Counted from the first letter of the stretch, positions 34,569 through 43,307 are shown. The stretch: 64,000 nt of DNA from Anaerofilum hominis (GCF_014287275.1 NZ_JACONZ010000001.1:868001-932000), one strand, 5' to 3'. Notes: a model not told the origin generated them from the letters alone. A program made the numbers and translations.

Positions 34569-36095
34569 ATGACCCTCTCCTCCGCAGGCTACGCGCTGTT
34601 TCTGCCTCTGGCGGCGCTGGCCTATTATCTGGTGCCAAAGCGCCTGCAGAACGCGGTGCTGCTGCTGGCCAGCTGCCTTTTTTACGGCTTCAGCCTGGGG
34701 GGGCACCCGCTCTCCGCCGCCGTGCTGGCGCTGCACGTGGTGTTCACCTATTTTATGGCGCGGCGCATCGGCGCGGCCCCCGCGGCCCGGAAAAAGCGCC
34801 TTGCGGCGCTGGCGGTGATCTCGGTGACGGCGGTGCTGGCGGTGTTCAAATACTACAATGCCCTGATGCCCACCCTGCTGGGCGCCGCCGGCGGCTCCCT
34901 GGCAAAGCTGGCCTTTCCGCTGGGCATCAGCTTTTACACCTTTGCCACCATCAGCTATCTGGTGGACGTGGCCCGGGGCGACATGGAGCCTGAGACCGAT
35001 CTTGTGGCCTACGCGGCCTTTGTCACCTTTTTCGGCACCATCACCAGCGGCCCCATCTGCCGGGCGCGGCAGATGCTGCCCCAGCTGCGGGAAGCGCGCC
35101 GCTGGGACGCCCAGCGCGGGGCCGACGCCCTGCGCCTTATCCTGTTCGGCCTTTTCAAGTGGATCGCCGTGGCCAACGTGCTGGGGCTGTATGTCAACCA
35201 GATCTTTGAAAACAACGCCGCCTATCACGGGCTGACCCTGATCTCTGCGGCCGCGCTCTACGCATTGCAGCTCTATTTTGAGTTTGCAGGCTACTCCGAC
35301 GTGGCCCGGGGCACCGCTCTGCTGCTGGGGCTTGAGATCCCGGTCAACTTCAAGACCCCCTATTTTTCCACCAACTTTTCCGCTTTCTGGAACCGCTGGC
35401 ACCTCTCCCTGTCCAGCTGGCTGCAGGACTATATCTTTCTGCCGCTGGTCTGGGGCCGCTGGACCAGCCGCCTGCCCCTGGTGGGCAAGCGGGTCGAAAA
35501 CCCGCCCATGCTCTCCAGCCTGGTGATCCTGTTCTTCGTCAGCGGTTTCTGGCACGGCAACAGCCTGCCTTTCGTGGCGTGGGGGCTGCTGCAGGCCCTT
35601 TACCGGGTGGGGGAAGAGCTGCTGCACCGCTTTTACAAAAAGCCGAAAAAGCGCCCCGGCCTGCCGCTGCGCCTGTTCAAGACCGCGGGGGTGTTCTGCC
35701 TGTGGACGGCCAGCCTCGTGTTCTTCCGCGTCGGGCTGCTGCCCGGGGGCACGGTGACCGACGCGCTCTCCTATCTGGGCAGGCAGTTCACCGGCTGGTC
35801 TGCGGCCGCGTTTTTTGCCGATACCAGCGCTGCGGTACAGGCCGGCTTTTATGCCCGCCCGATCATGGTGGCCGCTTATTTTGTCTTTCTTGCGGCGGTG
35901 CTGGCCATCGCCTTTTTCGCTGACTGGCGCCAGTGCTTCCGCCACAGGGACCAGCACATCTCGCTGGCGCTGGCAAAGCTGCGCCCCGCCGCGCGCTGGG
36001 CGGTCTACTATCTGCTCATCGGCTGCATCCTGGCGGGCGCCGTCATGCAGAGCGGCGGCTTCGGCACCGTGAGTTTTGCCTACGCGGGCTTTTAA
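34569..36095 (+). CDS. MBOAT family membrane O-acyltransferase
   Basis: A 508-residue multipass protein of the DltB/AlgI type that moves acyl groups across the membrane onto surface polymers. The N-terminus MTLSSAGYALFLPLAALAYYLVP, TFFGTITSGPICRARQML, the FNRWHLSLSSWLQDYIFLPL-like block and the catalytic-His region SGFWHGNSLPFVAWGL are all present. The ATG at 34569 follows AAAGGAG. It is first in a three-gene operon and is followed 12 bp later by a DltD-like SGNH protein, the standard pairing for O-acetylation of secreted or wall glycans. Confidence 0.92.
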   Translation: MTLSSAGYALFLPLAALAYYLVPKRLQNAVLLLASCLFYGFSLGGHPLSAAVLALHVVFTYFMARRIGAAPAARKKRLAALAVISVTAVLAVFKYYNALMPTLLGAAGGSLAKLAFPLGISFYTFATISYLVDVARGDMEPETDLVAYAAFVTFFGTITSGPICRARQMLPQLREARRWDAQRGADALRLILFGLFKWIAVANVLGLYVNQIFENNAAYHGLTLISAAALYALQLYFEFAGYSDVARGTALLLGLEIPVNFKTPYFSTNFSAFWNRWHLSLSSWLQDYIFLPLVWGRWTSRLPLVGKRVENPPMLSSLVILFFVSGFWHGNSLPFVAWGLLQALYRVGEELLHRFYKKPKKRPGLPLRLFKTAGVFCLWTASLVFFRVGLLPGGTVTDALSYLGRQFTGWSAAAFFADTSAAVQAGFYARPIMVAAYFVFLAAVLAIAFFADWRQCFRHRDQHISLALAKLRPAARWAVYYLLIGCILAGAVMQSGGFGTVSFAYAGF

Positions 36096-36106
36096 GGAGG
36101 GCAGCC

Positions 36107-37132
36107 ATGAAAAAATTTATCGCAAAGCTGGCCCTGGCCCTGCTGCCGGCGGCCCTGTATCTGGCGGTGTTCGTGGCTTTTGAGCCGAACAATTATTTCG
36201 GGCTGCGCGGCGTCACGAGCGGCAACGCCCCGATCGCCCGGCTGCGCGCCTATCAGCTGGACCCGCAGCCCAACCTGCTGCTGGGCGACAGCCGCATGGC
36301 CCACTTCGACATGGCGCTGGTGGACGAGGTGTCCGGCGCGTCCTGGTCCAACGTCTCCTATGGGGGCGCCAGCCTGGAGGAGAGCATCGACGAGTTCTAT
36401 TATCTGTACGAAACCGCGCCGGAGATCCAGCGGGTGGTGCTGGGGCTCTCCTTTTACACCCTGAACGCCGGCTACCGCACCGCCAACCGCATGTCCACCA
36501 TCGAGACCCAGCTCAAAAACCCGGCGGCCTATATCCTGAACCTGGAATACAACATCAACACCCTCACCGTGATCGGGGACAAGCTGGCCGGCCGCCCGGA
36601 CGCCGAGGAGACCGCCGAGCACACGGCCGCGGAATACGAGGAAAACGGCGTCCCCCTGCCCTACCGGCGGGACCTGATCGATTACGCGGCCACCCTTTAC
36701 GGCAACTGCGCGGTGAGCGGGGCGCTGCCCCAGCGGGTCTACGGCGAGGACGGCGCGCTTGCCAACGCCGCCGAGATGGCCCGGGCCATGCTGTCCGCCA
36801 CCCCGGCGCAAAGCCGTTTTTCGGTGAATGGCGCGGCGCTGGAAAAGCTGCTCGATCTGGCGAAATTCTGCGAACAGAACGGCGTGGAGCTGACCATCGT
36901 GCTGCCGCCCATGGACGAGAGCGTGCGGCGGCTGGTCTGCGAGCCGCTCGGCATCGACGAGGCCATGCGCCCCGCCCTGGAAGCCCTTGCGGCCAGCGGC
37001 GCGCGGGTGTTGGACTACGAGTGGCAGAACGATCCCGCCTACCCGGACGGCATGTTCTTTGACGGTTTTCACATCGACACCGTGCACGGGCTGCCCCAGT
37101 GGACCCGCACGCTTTTTGAGGAGGTGGGCTGA
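36107..37132 (+). CDS. DltD/AlgJ-like SGNH partner of the MBOAT protein
   Basis: 341 residues with an N-terminal signal-anchor (about 5-25) and an extracytoplasmic SGNH-like domain. Block I is LLLGDSRMAHFDM and block V is FFDGFHIDTVHG, giving Ser, Asp and His. Such proteins take the acyl group from the MBOAT channel and place it on the polymer. The ATG at 36107 has AAGGAGG seven bases upstream. Its stop overlaps the next start (TGATG). The sequence is distinct from the three SGNH paralogues at 17-21 kb. Confidence 0.85.
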   Translation: MKKFIAKLALALLPAALYLAVFVAFEPNNYFGLRGVTSGNAPIARLRAYQLDPQPNLLLGDSRMAHFDMALVDEVSGASWSNVSYGGASLEESIDEFYYLYETAPEIQRVVLGLSFYTLNAGYRTANRMSTIETQLKNPAAYILNLEYNINTLTVIGDKLAGRPDAEETAEHTAAEYEENGVPLPYRRDLIDYAATLYGNCAVSGALPQRVYGEDGALANAAEMARAMLSATPAQSRFSVNGAALEKLLDLAKFCEQNGVELTIVLPPMDESVRRLVCEPLGIDEAMRPALEALAASGARVLDYEWQNDPAYPDGMFFDGFHIDTVHGLPQWTRTLFEEVG

Positions 37133-38448
37133 TGGGGCTGGACTTTCTCATCCTGTACGAGCATGTGGTGCGGGAGTATGAGAGCCTGCTGCTGCTGAAA
37201 GCGGAATTGGAGCGGCGGGGCTACTCGGTGGAGATCCGCCAGCTGCTGGACCGCAAAAAGCTGAAATATTTCACCTGGAAGCGCCCTCGGGTGCTGGTCG
37301 CCAGCAACCTCTATGACAACGAGGGCCTCAACAGCCACGTCTACAACAATGTGGGCCGCTGCGAGCGGGTGGTCAACCTGCACTGGGAGCAGATGCTCTC
37401 GGACACCCAGGAGGCCGAGCCCTGGTTCAACTTTTCGGGCAATGCGCGCAAATGTGTGCAGACCTGCTGGGGCGAGCGCACGCGGCGGCGGCTGATCGAT
37501 CACGGGGTGCCGCCGCAGAACGCGGTGGTGACCGGCGCGGTGATGATGGACTTTCTGCGGCCGGAGTTCGAGGGCTATTTTCTGGACCGCGCCGCTCTGT
37601 GCCGGGAGTTTGGCCTTGACCCGGACAAGCGGCTGCTGCTGTACATCTCCAGCTTCGGCTACGCCTCGATGGGCGAGGACGAGGTGGCGGAGCTGTCCCG
37701 CATGGCGGGCCAGGACTTCAGCGAATTCGCCCGCGTCAACCGGGAATCCATGGCCGCCACACTGGACTGGTTCGACCGCTATCTCGCAGTCCACCCCGAC
37801 GTGGAGCTGGTCTACCGCCGCCACCCTTCCGAGTGGGACAGCCCGGCCCTGGCGGCGCTGGCGGCGAAGCGGCCGGGCTTCCACGTCATCTTCGAGCACT
37901 CGGTGAAGCAGTGGATCACGGCCGCCGACGACATCTTCATCTGGATGAGCACGGCGATCGCGGAAGTCTATTTTGCCGGCAAAAGCTGCCGCATCCTGCG
38001 CCCCCAGCCCATCCCCCACGAATTTGACCCCGTCATCTACCGGGACGGGCGCTGCGTGGGCAGCTACGAGGAGTTCGCCGCCGCCCTGAGCGCGCCTGCG
38101 GCGGAGTTCCCCATCCCCAAAGAGGTGATCGAGGGCTATTTTGACGACGACCCCGCCCGCCCCGCCTATCTGCGGATGGCGGACCTGCTGGAGCAGGTGC
38201 ACCGTGAACCGCCCCGCGACCACCCCTTTGACGCGGCTTTCCGGCCGCATTTCAACTGGCTGAAATGCTTTGCCCTCATCGGCGTGCACGCGCTGGACGC
38301 CCTGCATCTGGACCCCGCCCGCTTCCGGCGCATCTGCCCGCCTTTCGCCGACTTTGCCGGCCGCATCTACGGCTATATCCAAAAGGCAAAGGTGGCCCCG
38401 GCACAGCAGCAGGTGTGGCGGCAAAAGATCGCCCGCTATATAAAATAG
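37132..38448 (+). CDS. GT-B-like surface carbohydrate biosynthesis protein
   Basis: A 438-residue cytoplasmic protein. It resembles surface carbohydrate biosynthesis proteins of GT-B shape, with an N-terminal domain (LILYEHVVREYESLLLLKAE) and a C-terminal domain containing ELVYRRHPSEWDS and the donor-site-like FIWMSTAIAEVYFAGKSC. The HP motif followed by a ST/E loop recalls KpsS/CDP-glycerol and sialyltransferase-like folds. A transferase for the CMP-nonulosonate made by the divergent operon is an attractive but unproven role. Coupled by a one-base overlap to the previous gene; a terminator follows. Confidence 0.65.
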   Translation: MGLDFLILYEHVVREYESLLLLKAELERRGYSVEIRQLLDRKKLKYFTWKRPRVLVASNLYDNEGLNSHVYNNVGRCERVVNLHWEQMLSDTQEAEPWFNFSGNARKCVQTCWGERTRRRLIDHGVPPQNAVVTGAVMMDFLRPEFEGYFLDRAALCREFGLDPDKRLLLYISSFGYASMGEDEVAELSRMAGQDFSEFARVNRESMAATLDWFDRYLAVHPDVELVYRRHPSEWDSPALAALAAKRPGFHVIFEHSVKQWITAADDIFIWMSTAIAEVYFAGKSCRILRPQPIPHEFDPVIYRDGRCVGSYEEFAAALSAPAAEFPIPKEVIEGYFDDDPARPAYLRMADLLEQVHREPPRDHPFDAAFRPHFNWLKCFALIGVHALDALHLDPARFRRICPPFADFAGRIYGYIQKAKVAPAQQQVWRQKIARYIK

Positions 38449-38478
38449 GCGCTTTTGCAGCGCAAAGAACAAACCGTC

Positions 38479-38525
38479 AAAAGCCCCCCGATGCAGCTTT
38501 ACTATCCTGCATCAGGGGGCCTTTT
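38479..38525 (+). terminator. Terminator of the MBOAT operon
   Basis: A long stem, AAAAGCCCCC(C)GATGCAG with its complement, over about 10 bases, then TTTT. It starts about 30 bp after the last stop codon. Confidence 0.75.
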
Positions 38526-38561
38526 CAAGAAAAAAGCAGAAATATGGGCACAGAAAACAAC

Positions 38562-38603
38562 GGGCACAAAGGCACCGGCCAGCACTCCGGCGCCTTTGTG
38601 CTC
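38562..38603 (-). terminator. Probable terminator of the FGGY kinase operon
   Basis: A GAGCACAAAGGC/GCCTTTGTGCCC-type stem just downstream of the minus-strand kinase stop codon. The T run is weak. Confidence 0.4.
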
Positions 38604-38612
38604 GTGCCGCTT

Positions 38613-40139
38613 TCAGCGTTCCAGCACGCTGAGGGCTTTCATATCCTCTTTCAGATGCCCATACACCGATTTGTACACCGCAAAGTACCGGTCATACTTG
38701 GCATGGACTTCCGGGACGGGCATGATCGGCTCGTCCAGCGTCTGCCAGGTGCGGACGTCCTCATAGGTGAGCACTTCCGCACCGATGCCCGCCAGCATCG
38801 CGTCCCCCATATTGGCTTCTGCGTCGTTTTTGGGACAGATCACCGGGTAGCCCGTCACATCGGCAAAGATCTGCCGCCACAGGCGGGAACGGACCGCTCC
38901 GCCCGCCAGCAGGATGGAGCTGCCCAGATCTTCGCCAGTGGCTTCCATAGCATCCCGCAGCGAATAGGCTACCGCCTCTAAAAAGGCCCGGTACAGATGC
39001 GCCCGGGTGTGGATGAGTGAGAGCCCCACCACCGTGCCCTTGGCGTCTGAGTCCCACACCGGGCTGCGCTCTCCCATGAAATAGGGCAGTACCACCAGCC
39101 CCTCACTGCCCGCGGGGATGCGGGACGCCTGCTCGTCCAGCACCCGATAGGCGTTGGGCCCGCCCTCTTGTTCCGCTTGCCGTTCCATCTGGCACAGATT
39201 ATCCCGGAACCATTTGACGATAGCCCCCGCCGTGGCCCCGCCTGCGAAATAGTAAGAGAGCTCTTTTGCCCTGTACAGGTACGGCCAGACGATGAGCCCT
39301 CGGCCCCGGACCGGCTTGTCGGAGATCAGGGCCGCGCACATGGAAGTTCCGATAGCCGCCGCATATACCCCGGGTTCGAACACCCCCATGCCCAGGTTCG
39401 CGGCCCCGCAGTCGACGCCGCCCGCCACCACCGGCATGCCCTCCCAAAGCCCCAGTCTGGCCGCCGCTTCCTCGGTGAGCCCTCCCACCACATCGGTGGA
39501 CTCCACCAGGCGCCGGGGCATCTTGGCCAGGGGAATGCCCAAAGCCTCCATCAGCTCCCCGGACCAGGTGCGGGTATTCATGTCAAAAATACCCCCGATA
39601 TTACCGGCTGAAGAATAATCGATGGCCGTGCAGCCGGTGAATTTATAGATCACATAGGCGTTGGGCGGCAAAAAGAGTTTCGTCTTCTCCCAGTTTTCCG
39701 GCTCATGTCGCTTCATCCAAAGCATTTTGGTGTATCCGTAATAGGGGTCGGCCCCGTTGTGGGTGACGCGCAACAGCCGCTCTTCCCCCACTGTGTGCAG
39801 CGCCCAGTCGCTCTCCTCCTGCGCGCGGCGGTCCATCCAGATCATGCAGGGACGGATAGGATCCATCCGCTCGTCCAGCGGGATGCCCGAGCCGCCGTAA
39901 AGCCCGCTGATGGCAATGGCCCGCACGTCGCTTTTTTTCACCCCCGCTTTGGCCACCGTGTTGCGGATCGAAGCTTCCGCTGCTTTCAGCCAGACCTGAG
40001 GCCACTGCTCTGCCCACAGGGGGCGCGGCGTGAGCACGTCGGTCTCCTGCAGATCCTGCGCCAGCACCCGGCCCTGAAGATCCACCAGGATCGTCTTGGT
40101 GCCTGAGGTCCCGATGTCTGTTCCCAACAAATATTCCAT
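38613..40139 (-). CDS. FGGY family carbohydrate kinase (xylulokinase-like)
   Basis: A 508-residue two-domain ASKHA kinase. The N-terminal phosphate loop is LGTDIGTSGTKTILVD and the C-terminal domain has AAIGTSMCA and LAGGAVRSRLWRQIFADVTG, the adenosine loop of FGGY kinases. Phosphorylates a pentulose, hexulose or aldonate; xylulose is the commonest substrate but motifs alone do not fix it. It lies 21 bp after an SDR dehydrogenase gene, giving an oxidise-then-phosphorylate module for a polyol or sugar acid. Control by the divergent ROK repressor is likely. Confidence 0.88.
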   Translation of the reverse strand: MEYLLGTDIGTSGTKTILVDLQGRVLAQDLQETDVLTPRPLWAEQWPQVWLKAAEASIRNTVAKAGVKKSDVRAIAISGLYGGSGIPLDERMDPIRPCMIWMDRRAQEESDWALHTVGEERLLRVTHNGADPYYGYTKMLWMKRHEPENWEKTKLFLPPNAYVIYKFTGCTAIDYSSAGNIGGIFDMNTRTWSGELMEALGIPLAKMPRRLVESTDVVGGLTEEAAARLGLWEGMPVVAGGVDCGAANLGMGVFEPGVYAAAIGTSMCAALISDKPVRGRGLIVWPYLYRAKELSYYFAGGATAGAIVKWFRDNLCQMERQAEQEGGPNAYRVLDEQASRIPAGSEGLVVLPYFMGERSPVWDSDAKGTVVGLSLIHTRAHLYRAFLEAVAYSLRDAMEATGEDLGSSILLAGGAVRSRLWRQIFADVTGYPVICPKNDAEANMGDAMLAGIGAEVLTYEDVRTWQTLDEPIMPVPEVHAKYDRYFAVYKSVYGHLKEDMKALSVLER

Positions 40140-40160
40140 GTCTTTTCCTCTCTATCTCAC

Positions 40161-40937
40161 TCAAAAACAAGTGAACGCGCCGTCGACCACAAAGTCGGAG
40201 CCGGTGGTAAAAGTGGAGGTGTCCCCCGCCAGATAGACGCAGATGCTCTGCAGTTCCTCAGGCTTGCCCAGGCGGCCCATGGGGGCCATGGCGTTCCACT
40301 GTGCGATCAGCGGTTTGAGCGACTCGGAGGACAGGGTCAGATCGGTACCGATATAGCCCGGGCTGATGCTGTTGACCCGCACCCCGCGCCCGGCCCATTC
40401 CACAGCCAGCGACTTGGTAAGCTGGATCACTCCCGCCTTGGAGGCGTTGTAGGCGCACTGGGGCTGGGGCACGTTGACGATGTGTGCAGACATGGAGGCG
40501 GTGTTGATGATGGATCCATAGCCCTGCCGCAGCATCACCCGGCCCGCGGCCTGAGCGGTCAGGAAAACGCCGGTCAGGTTGATACTGATCACCCGGGTCC
40601 ATTGTTCGGGCGTCATCTCCTCCGCCGGGACGTTCAGGCAGATGCCCGCATTGCAAAACGCGGCGTCCAGCTTGCCGTATCTTTCCAGAAAACCGGCGAT
40701 CATGGCGTCCACCTGCCCGGGGTCGGTCACGTCAGTCCCAAAAGCGACAGTGTCTGCTCCGGTCTCAGCCGCCAGCTGGGCAGCCGTCCGCTCCGCCGCC
40801 TCCCCGTCCACATCCACAATGGCCACATCCGCCCCCGCCTCACAAAACGCAGTCGCCACACTTTTGCCGATGCCCCGGGCGCCCCCGGTCACAAAAATCT
40901 TTTTGCCATCCAGACGCATTTTTTCAATGATCCCCAT
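40161..40937 (-). CDS. SDR family NAD(P)-dependent oxidoreductase
   Basis: 258 residues from the ATG at 40937, with AAGGAG eight bases upstream. Classical SDR: cofactor motif TGGARGIGKSVA, NAG motif FCNAGICL, catalytic Ser in NTASMSAHIV and Tyr/Lys in CAYNASKAGV, with the C-terminal VDGAFTCF. Resembles polyol and gluconate dehydrogenases. First gene of a two-gene operon with the FGGY kinase, so it probably converts an incoming polyol to the ketose that the kinase phosphorylates. Divergent from the ROK gene. Confidence 0.88.
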   Translation of the reverse strand: MGIIEKMRLDGKKIFVTGGARGIGKSVATAFCEAGADVAIVDVDGEAAERTAAQLAAETGADTVAFGTDVTDPGQVDAMIAGFLERYGKLDAAFCNAGICLNVPAEEMTPEQWTRVISINLTGVFLTAQAAGRVMLRQGYGSIINTASMSAHIVNVPQPQCAYNASKAGVIQLTKSLAVEWAGRGVRVNSISPGYIGTDLTLSSESLKPLIAQWNAMAPMGRLGKPEELQSICVYLAGDTSTFTTGSDFVVDGAFTCF

Positions 40938-40975
40938 GAAAAGATCTCCTTTCTGTCGGTTCATTTATGTTTGCA

Positions 40976-41000
40976 ATTATATAAAATCATTTTATATAAT
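40976..41000. promoter_or_regulatory. Perfect 25-bp palindromic operator candidate
   Basis: ATTATATAAAAT, a central C and ATTTTATATAAT: 12-base arms that are exact inverse complements. It lies between the -10 element and the start of the SDR gene, where a bound repressor would block transcription. The ROK regulator encoded next to it is the obvious candidate. Confidence 0.7.
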
Positions 41001-41003
41001 TTA

Positions 41004-41031
41004 TTTATATAATAGTTTTTGCTGATGTAAA
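41004..41031 (-). promoter_or_regulatory. Promoter of the SDR-FGGY operon
   Basis: On the minus strand, TTTACA (41026-41031), 16 bases and TATAAA (41004-41009), immediately upstream of the palindrome. Confidence 0.5.
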
Positions 41032-41100
41032 AATCAAGTTTCATAACCACAAAAAGCAGCGCTTTTTCTTGTGCATTCTGCCTCAGGAGATCCCGGCCAG

Positions 41101-41148
41101 TTGTGTGCGGCAATTAAAAGCGCTATAATATAAATCATATTTTATAAA
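41101..41148 (+). promoter_or_regulatory. Promoter of the ROK regulator with overlapping operator-like site
   Basis: TTGTGT (41101-41106), 17 bases and TATAAT (41124-41129). The -10 overlaps an AT-rich imperfect inverted repeat (41124-41148) whose core AAATCAT followed by TTTTATA resembles the perfect palindrome at 40976, suggesting autoregulation. Confidence 0.55.
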
Positions 41149-41174
41149 ACATGGGCACCGAAAGGCGGGGAAAG

Positions 41175-42296
41175 ATGGACAACTTTTCGCTGGCCGACAT
41201 CCGCAAAAAGAACTATGCCGACGTCTACCGTTATATCTATCGGCAGCGGCGGGTCTCCAAGCAGGACATCGCCGGCGCCCTGCGGATGAGCCTGCCCACC
41301 GTGACCCAGCATCTGGCAGCCCTGACAAAGGACGGTCTTATCTCCCGGCAGGGGCAGATGGCCTCTTCCATCGGCCGCAAAGCCGCGGCCTACGAGGCGA
41401 TCGCCCAAGCCCGGTTGGCCGTGGGCGCGGAGATCCTGCGCGACCGGGTGACCGTGGTGCTGTTGGATCTGTACGGGGAGGTTTTCGGCCGGATCGCGGC
41501 AGAACTTCCGTTTGAGCAGACGGACGCTTACTTCTGTGCCCTTGCTTCTCTGACGCAGGAGTTGCTGGCCTCCTGCGGGGCAGAACCGAAACAAGTCCTG
41601 GGGGCGGGCCTCGGGCTGCAAAGCCTCGTCTCCGAGGACGGCCAGCGGGTACTGTACGGGCAGATCCTGCACTGCACCGGCATGACGGCAGACCGGCTGG
41701 GGCAATTGCTGCCTTTCCCCTGCCGGTTTGTACACGACGCGGAATGCGCCGCCGCGCTGGAGCTGTGGCGCACGCCCTCGCTGACCGACGCGCTGTACCT
41801 CTCGCTGGGGCAGCATCTGGGCGGCGCCATCATCATGGACGGCGGCATTAAGAGCGGCCGCACCGGCCGCACCGGCGCCTTTGAGCATATGACCCTGTCA
41901 GAGGGCGGCAAGCTATGCTATTGCGGTAAGCGGGGCTGTATGGAATGCTATTGCTCGGCCGGTGCGCTGTTGGATGGGGCGGGCTCCCTGGAAGAATTTT
42001 TTACAGCGCTGCATCGGGGGGACGCCGCTGTGCAGGCGCGTTGGGAACGCTATTTAGATTACCTCGCGCTGGCCATCAACAATCTGCACATGGTATTGGA
42101 CAGTCCCGTTCTTTTAGGCGGCCATGTAGCCCCTTTTTTGACGGAGCAGGATCTGGACGCTCTGTTTGCCCGGATCCAGCGGCGCACCGCTTTCCCGGAA
42201 AGCGAAAACTTTTTGCGGGTGGGCGCGCAGGAGCCGGATGTGGTGGCTCTGGGCGCGGCGATCCCTTTTGTGCGCGATTTTTTGGCTGGTCTGTAG
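41175..42296 (+). CDS. ROK family transcriptional repressor
   Basis: 373 residues from the ATG at 41175 (GGGGAAAG upstream). The N-terminal winged helix (about 1-75; RRVSKQDIAGALRMSLPTVTQHLAALTKDGLI) binds DNA. The C-terminal ROK sugar-binding domain carries the zinc-site cysteines CYCGKRGCMECYCS, a strong family signature, and GGHVAPF near the end. NagC/XylR-type repressors of this family release DNA on binding a sugar or sugar phosphate. Divergent to the SDR-FGGY operon, which it probably represses through the AT-rich palindromes between them. Confidence 0.92.
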   Translation: MDNFSLADIRKKNYADVYRYIYRQRRVSKQDIAGALRMSLPTVTQHLAALTKDGLISRQGQMASSIGRKAAAYEAIAQARLAVGAEILRDRVTVVLLDLYGEVFGRIAAELPFEQTDAYFCALASLTQELLASCGAEPKQVLGAGLGLQSLVSEDGQRVLYGQILHCTGMTADRLGQLLPFPCRFVHDAECAAALELWRTPSLTDALYLSLGQHLGGAIIMDGGIKSGRTGRTGAFEHMTLSEGGKLCYCGKRGCMECYCSAGALLDGAGSLEEFFTALHRGDAAVQARWERYLDYLALAINNLHMVLDSPVLLGGHVAPFLTEQDLDALFARIQRRTAFPESENFLRVGAQEPDVVALGAAIPFVRDFLAGL

Positions 42297-42353
42297 TCCA
42301 GCGCAGTTTCTGCGGCGGGCCGCAGCCTTTGGACGTTCAGCGCGAAGCGGAAG

Positions 42354-42405
42354 AAAAAGCAGAGGCCGTGGGAGTCATTTCTGGACTTCCGCGGCCTCTG
42401 CTTTT
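42354..42405 (+). terminator. Terminator of the ROK gene
   Basis: An AAAAAGCAGAGGCCG/CGGCCTCTGCTTTT stem with a loop of about 21 bases, starting about 60 bp after the stop codon. Confidence 0.7.
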
Positions 42406-42518
42406 GAATTTTGGCCCGCAAACGGGCCCGTTTTGCCCCCCCCGAACCGTCCGGAGTGAAACGGAACGGCGGTGCGCTTCCGCTGGCTCAATTTTATCCG
42501 TTCCGGGGCGGGTCCTTT

Positions 42519-42737
42519 TTACTTTAGGATCAGGGCGCGCTGCGCCGCTTCGGCACTGGGATAGCCGCCCGAGCCCCGCCCCAGCAGGTATTCCGCCGCG
42601 TCGTTCCACTCCTGCACGGCAAAGTCCCCGGCCCGCAGCGTCTGGGCCGCCAGACGGGCCAGACGGTTATAGGGCTCCGTCCTCAGATCGGACAGGTAGA
42701 GGCACCCCACTTGGCGCCACAGCGTCTCCAGCAGCAT
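42519..42737 (-). CDS. Small protein of unknown function
   Basis: 72 residues from an ATG at 42737 that has a perfect AAAGGAGG just upstream. A TTG-initiated form 24 bases longer would place that ribosome binding site inside the gene, so it is less likely. The sequence is mostly helical, with LETLWRQVGCLYLSDLR at the start and EWNDAAEYLL in the middle. I do not recognise the family. It is divergent from the HTH gene at 42897 and shares a 24-bp palindrome with it in the spacer. Confidence 0.7.
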   Translation of the reverse strand: MLLETLWRQVGCLYLSDLRTEPYNRLARLAAQTLRAGDFAVQEWNDAAEYLLGRGSGGYPSAEAAQRALILK

Positions 42738-42778
42738 ACGCGCCTCCTTTATACTTCTCAAAAATGTTTTGTATTTTT

Positions 42779-42802
42779 ATTATAACTTCTTAAAGTTGTA
42801 AT
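42779..42802. promoter_or_regulatory. 24-bp near-perfect palindrome in a divergent spacer
   Basis: ATTATAACTT, four bases (CTTA) and AAGTTGTAAT. The arms are complementary except at one base. It lies in an AT-rich spacer between the small protein gene and the HTH gene and is a plausible operator for the HTH protein. Confidence 0.55.
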
Positions 42803-42896
42803 ATCAACAAAAATCTTCAATCTTCGCGATTTTAAAAATTAATAAAACAATTTTAAAGCGGTATCATAGTAGATGGGAAAGGGTGTGACCAAAGGC

Positions 42897-43202
42897 ATGG
42901 ATACCGCTTTTATCCAACAGCGCATCACCGAGCTGCGGCTGCAAAAAAATGTGTCGGAGTACAAGATGAGCCTGGATCTCGGCCAAAGCCGCAGCTATAT
43001 CCAGGGCATCTCCTCCGGCAAAGTGCTGCCCTCGATGGCCATGTTTCTGGAGATCTGCGATTATCTGGAGGTCACGCCCGCAGAATTTTTTTCGCCCGGC
43101 CGGGCGGAGGCGGCGCTGACCCAAAAGGTGGTGCGGAAGGTGCGCGATCTGCCCCCCCGCACCCTGGCACTGCTGGACGAGTGGCTGAGCCTGCTGAAAT
43201 AG
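42897..43202 (+). CDS. Small XRE-type helix-turn-helix regulator
   Basis: About 101 residues. A single HTH domain (about 5-65): ITELRLQKNVSEYKMSLDL followed by GQSRSYIQGISSGKVLPSM and EICDYLEVTPAEFF. The C-terminal helix (VVRKVRDLPPRTLALLDEWLSLL) may dimerise. The start is uncertain: ATG at 42873 and GTG at 42885 are also in frame, but MDTAFIQQRITELR looks like the true N-terminus. It probably controls itself and the divergent small gene via the palindrome at 42779. Confidence 0.85.
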   Translation: MDTAFIQQRITELRLQKNVSEYKMSLDLGQSRSYIQGISSGKVLPSMAMFLEICDYLEVTPAEFFSPGRAEAALTQKVVRKVRDLPPRTLALLDEWLSLLK

Positions 43203-43211
43203 GTTTTTGCC

Positions 43212-43240
43212 TTGTAGCCGTCCGCAAAATGGGGTACAAT
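43212..43240 (+). promoter_or_regulatory. Promoter of the amidotransferase gene
   Basis: TTGTAG (43212-43217), 17 bases and TACAAT (43235-43240), about 70 bp upstream of the start. Confidence 0.6.
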
Positions 43241-43307
43241 AAGGGCGGAGCGCGGGTGCGTTTCCCCGCATCCAAAACGCCTGATCCAGACAGTAAGGAG
43301 AAATCAG

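Noticed and set aside
39360-39380. tRNA T-loop-like GGTTCGAA in the FGGY gene
   Set aside because: No acceptor or anticodon stem around it, and it lies in a well-supported coding region.
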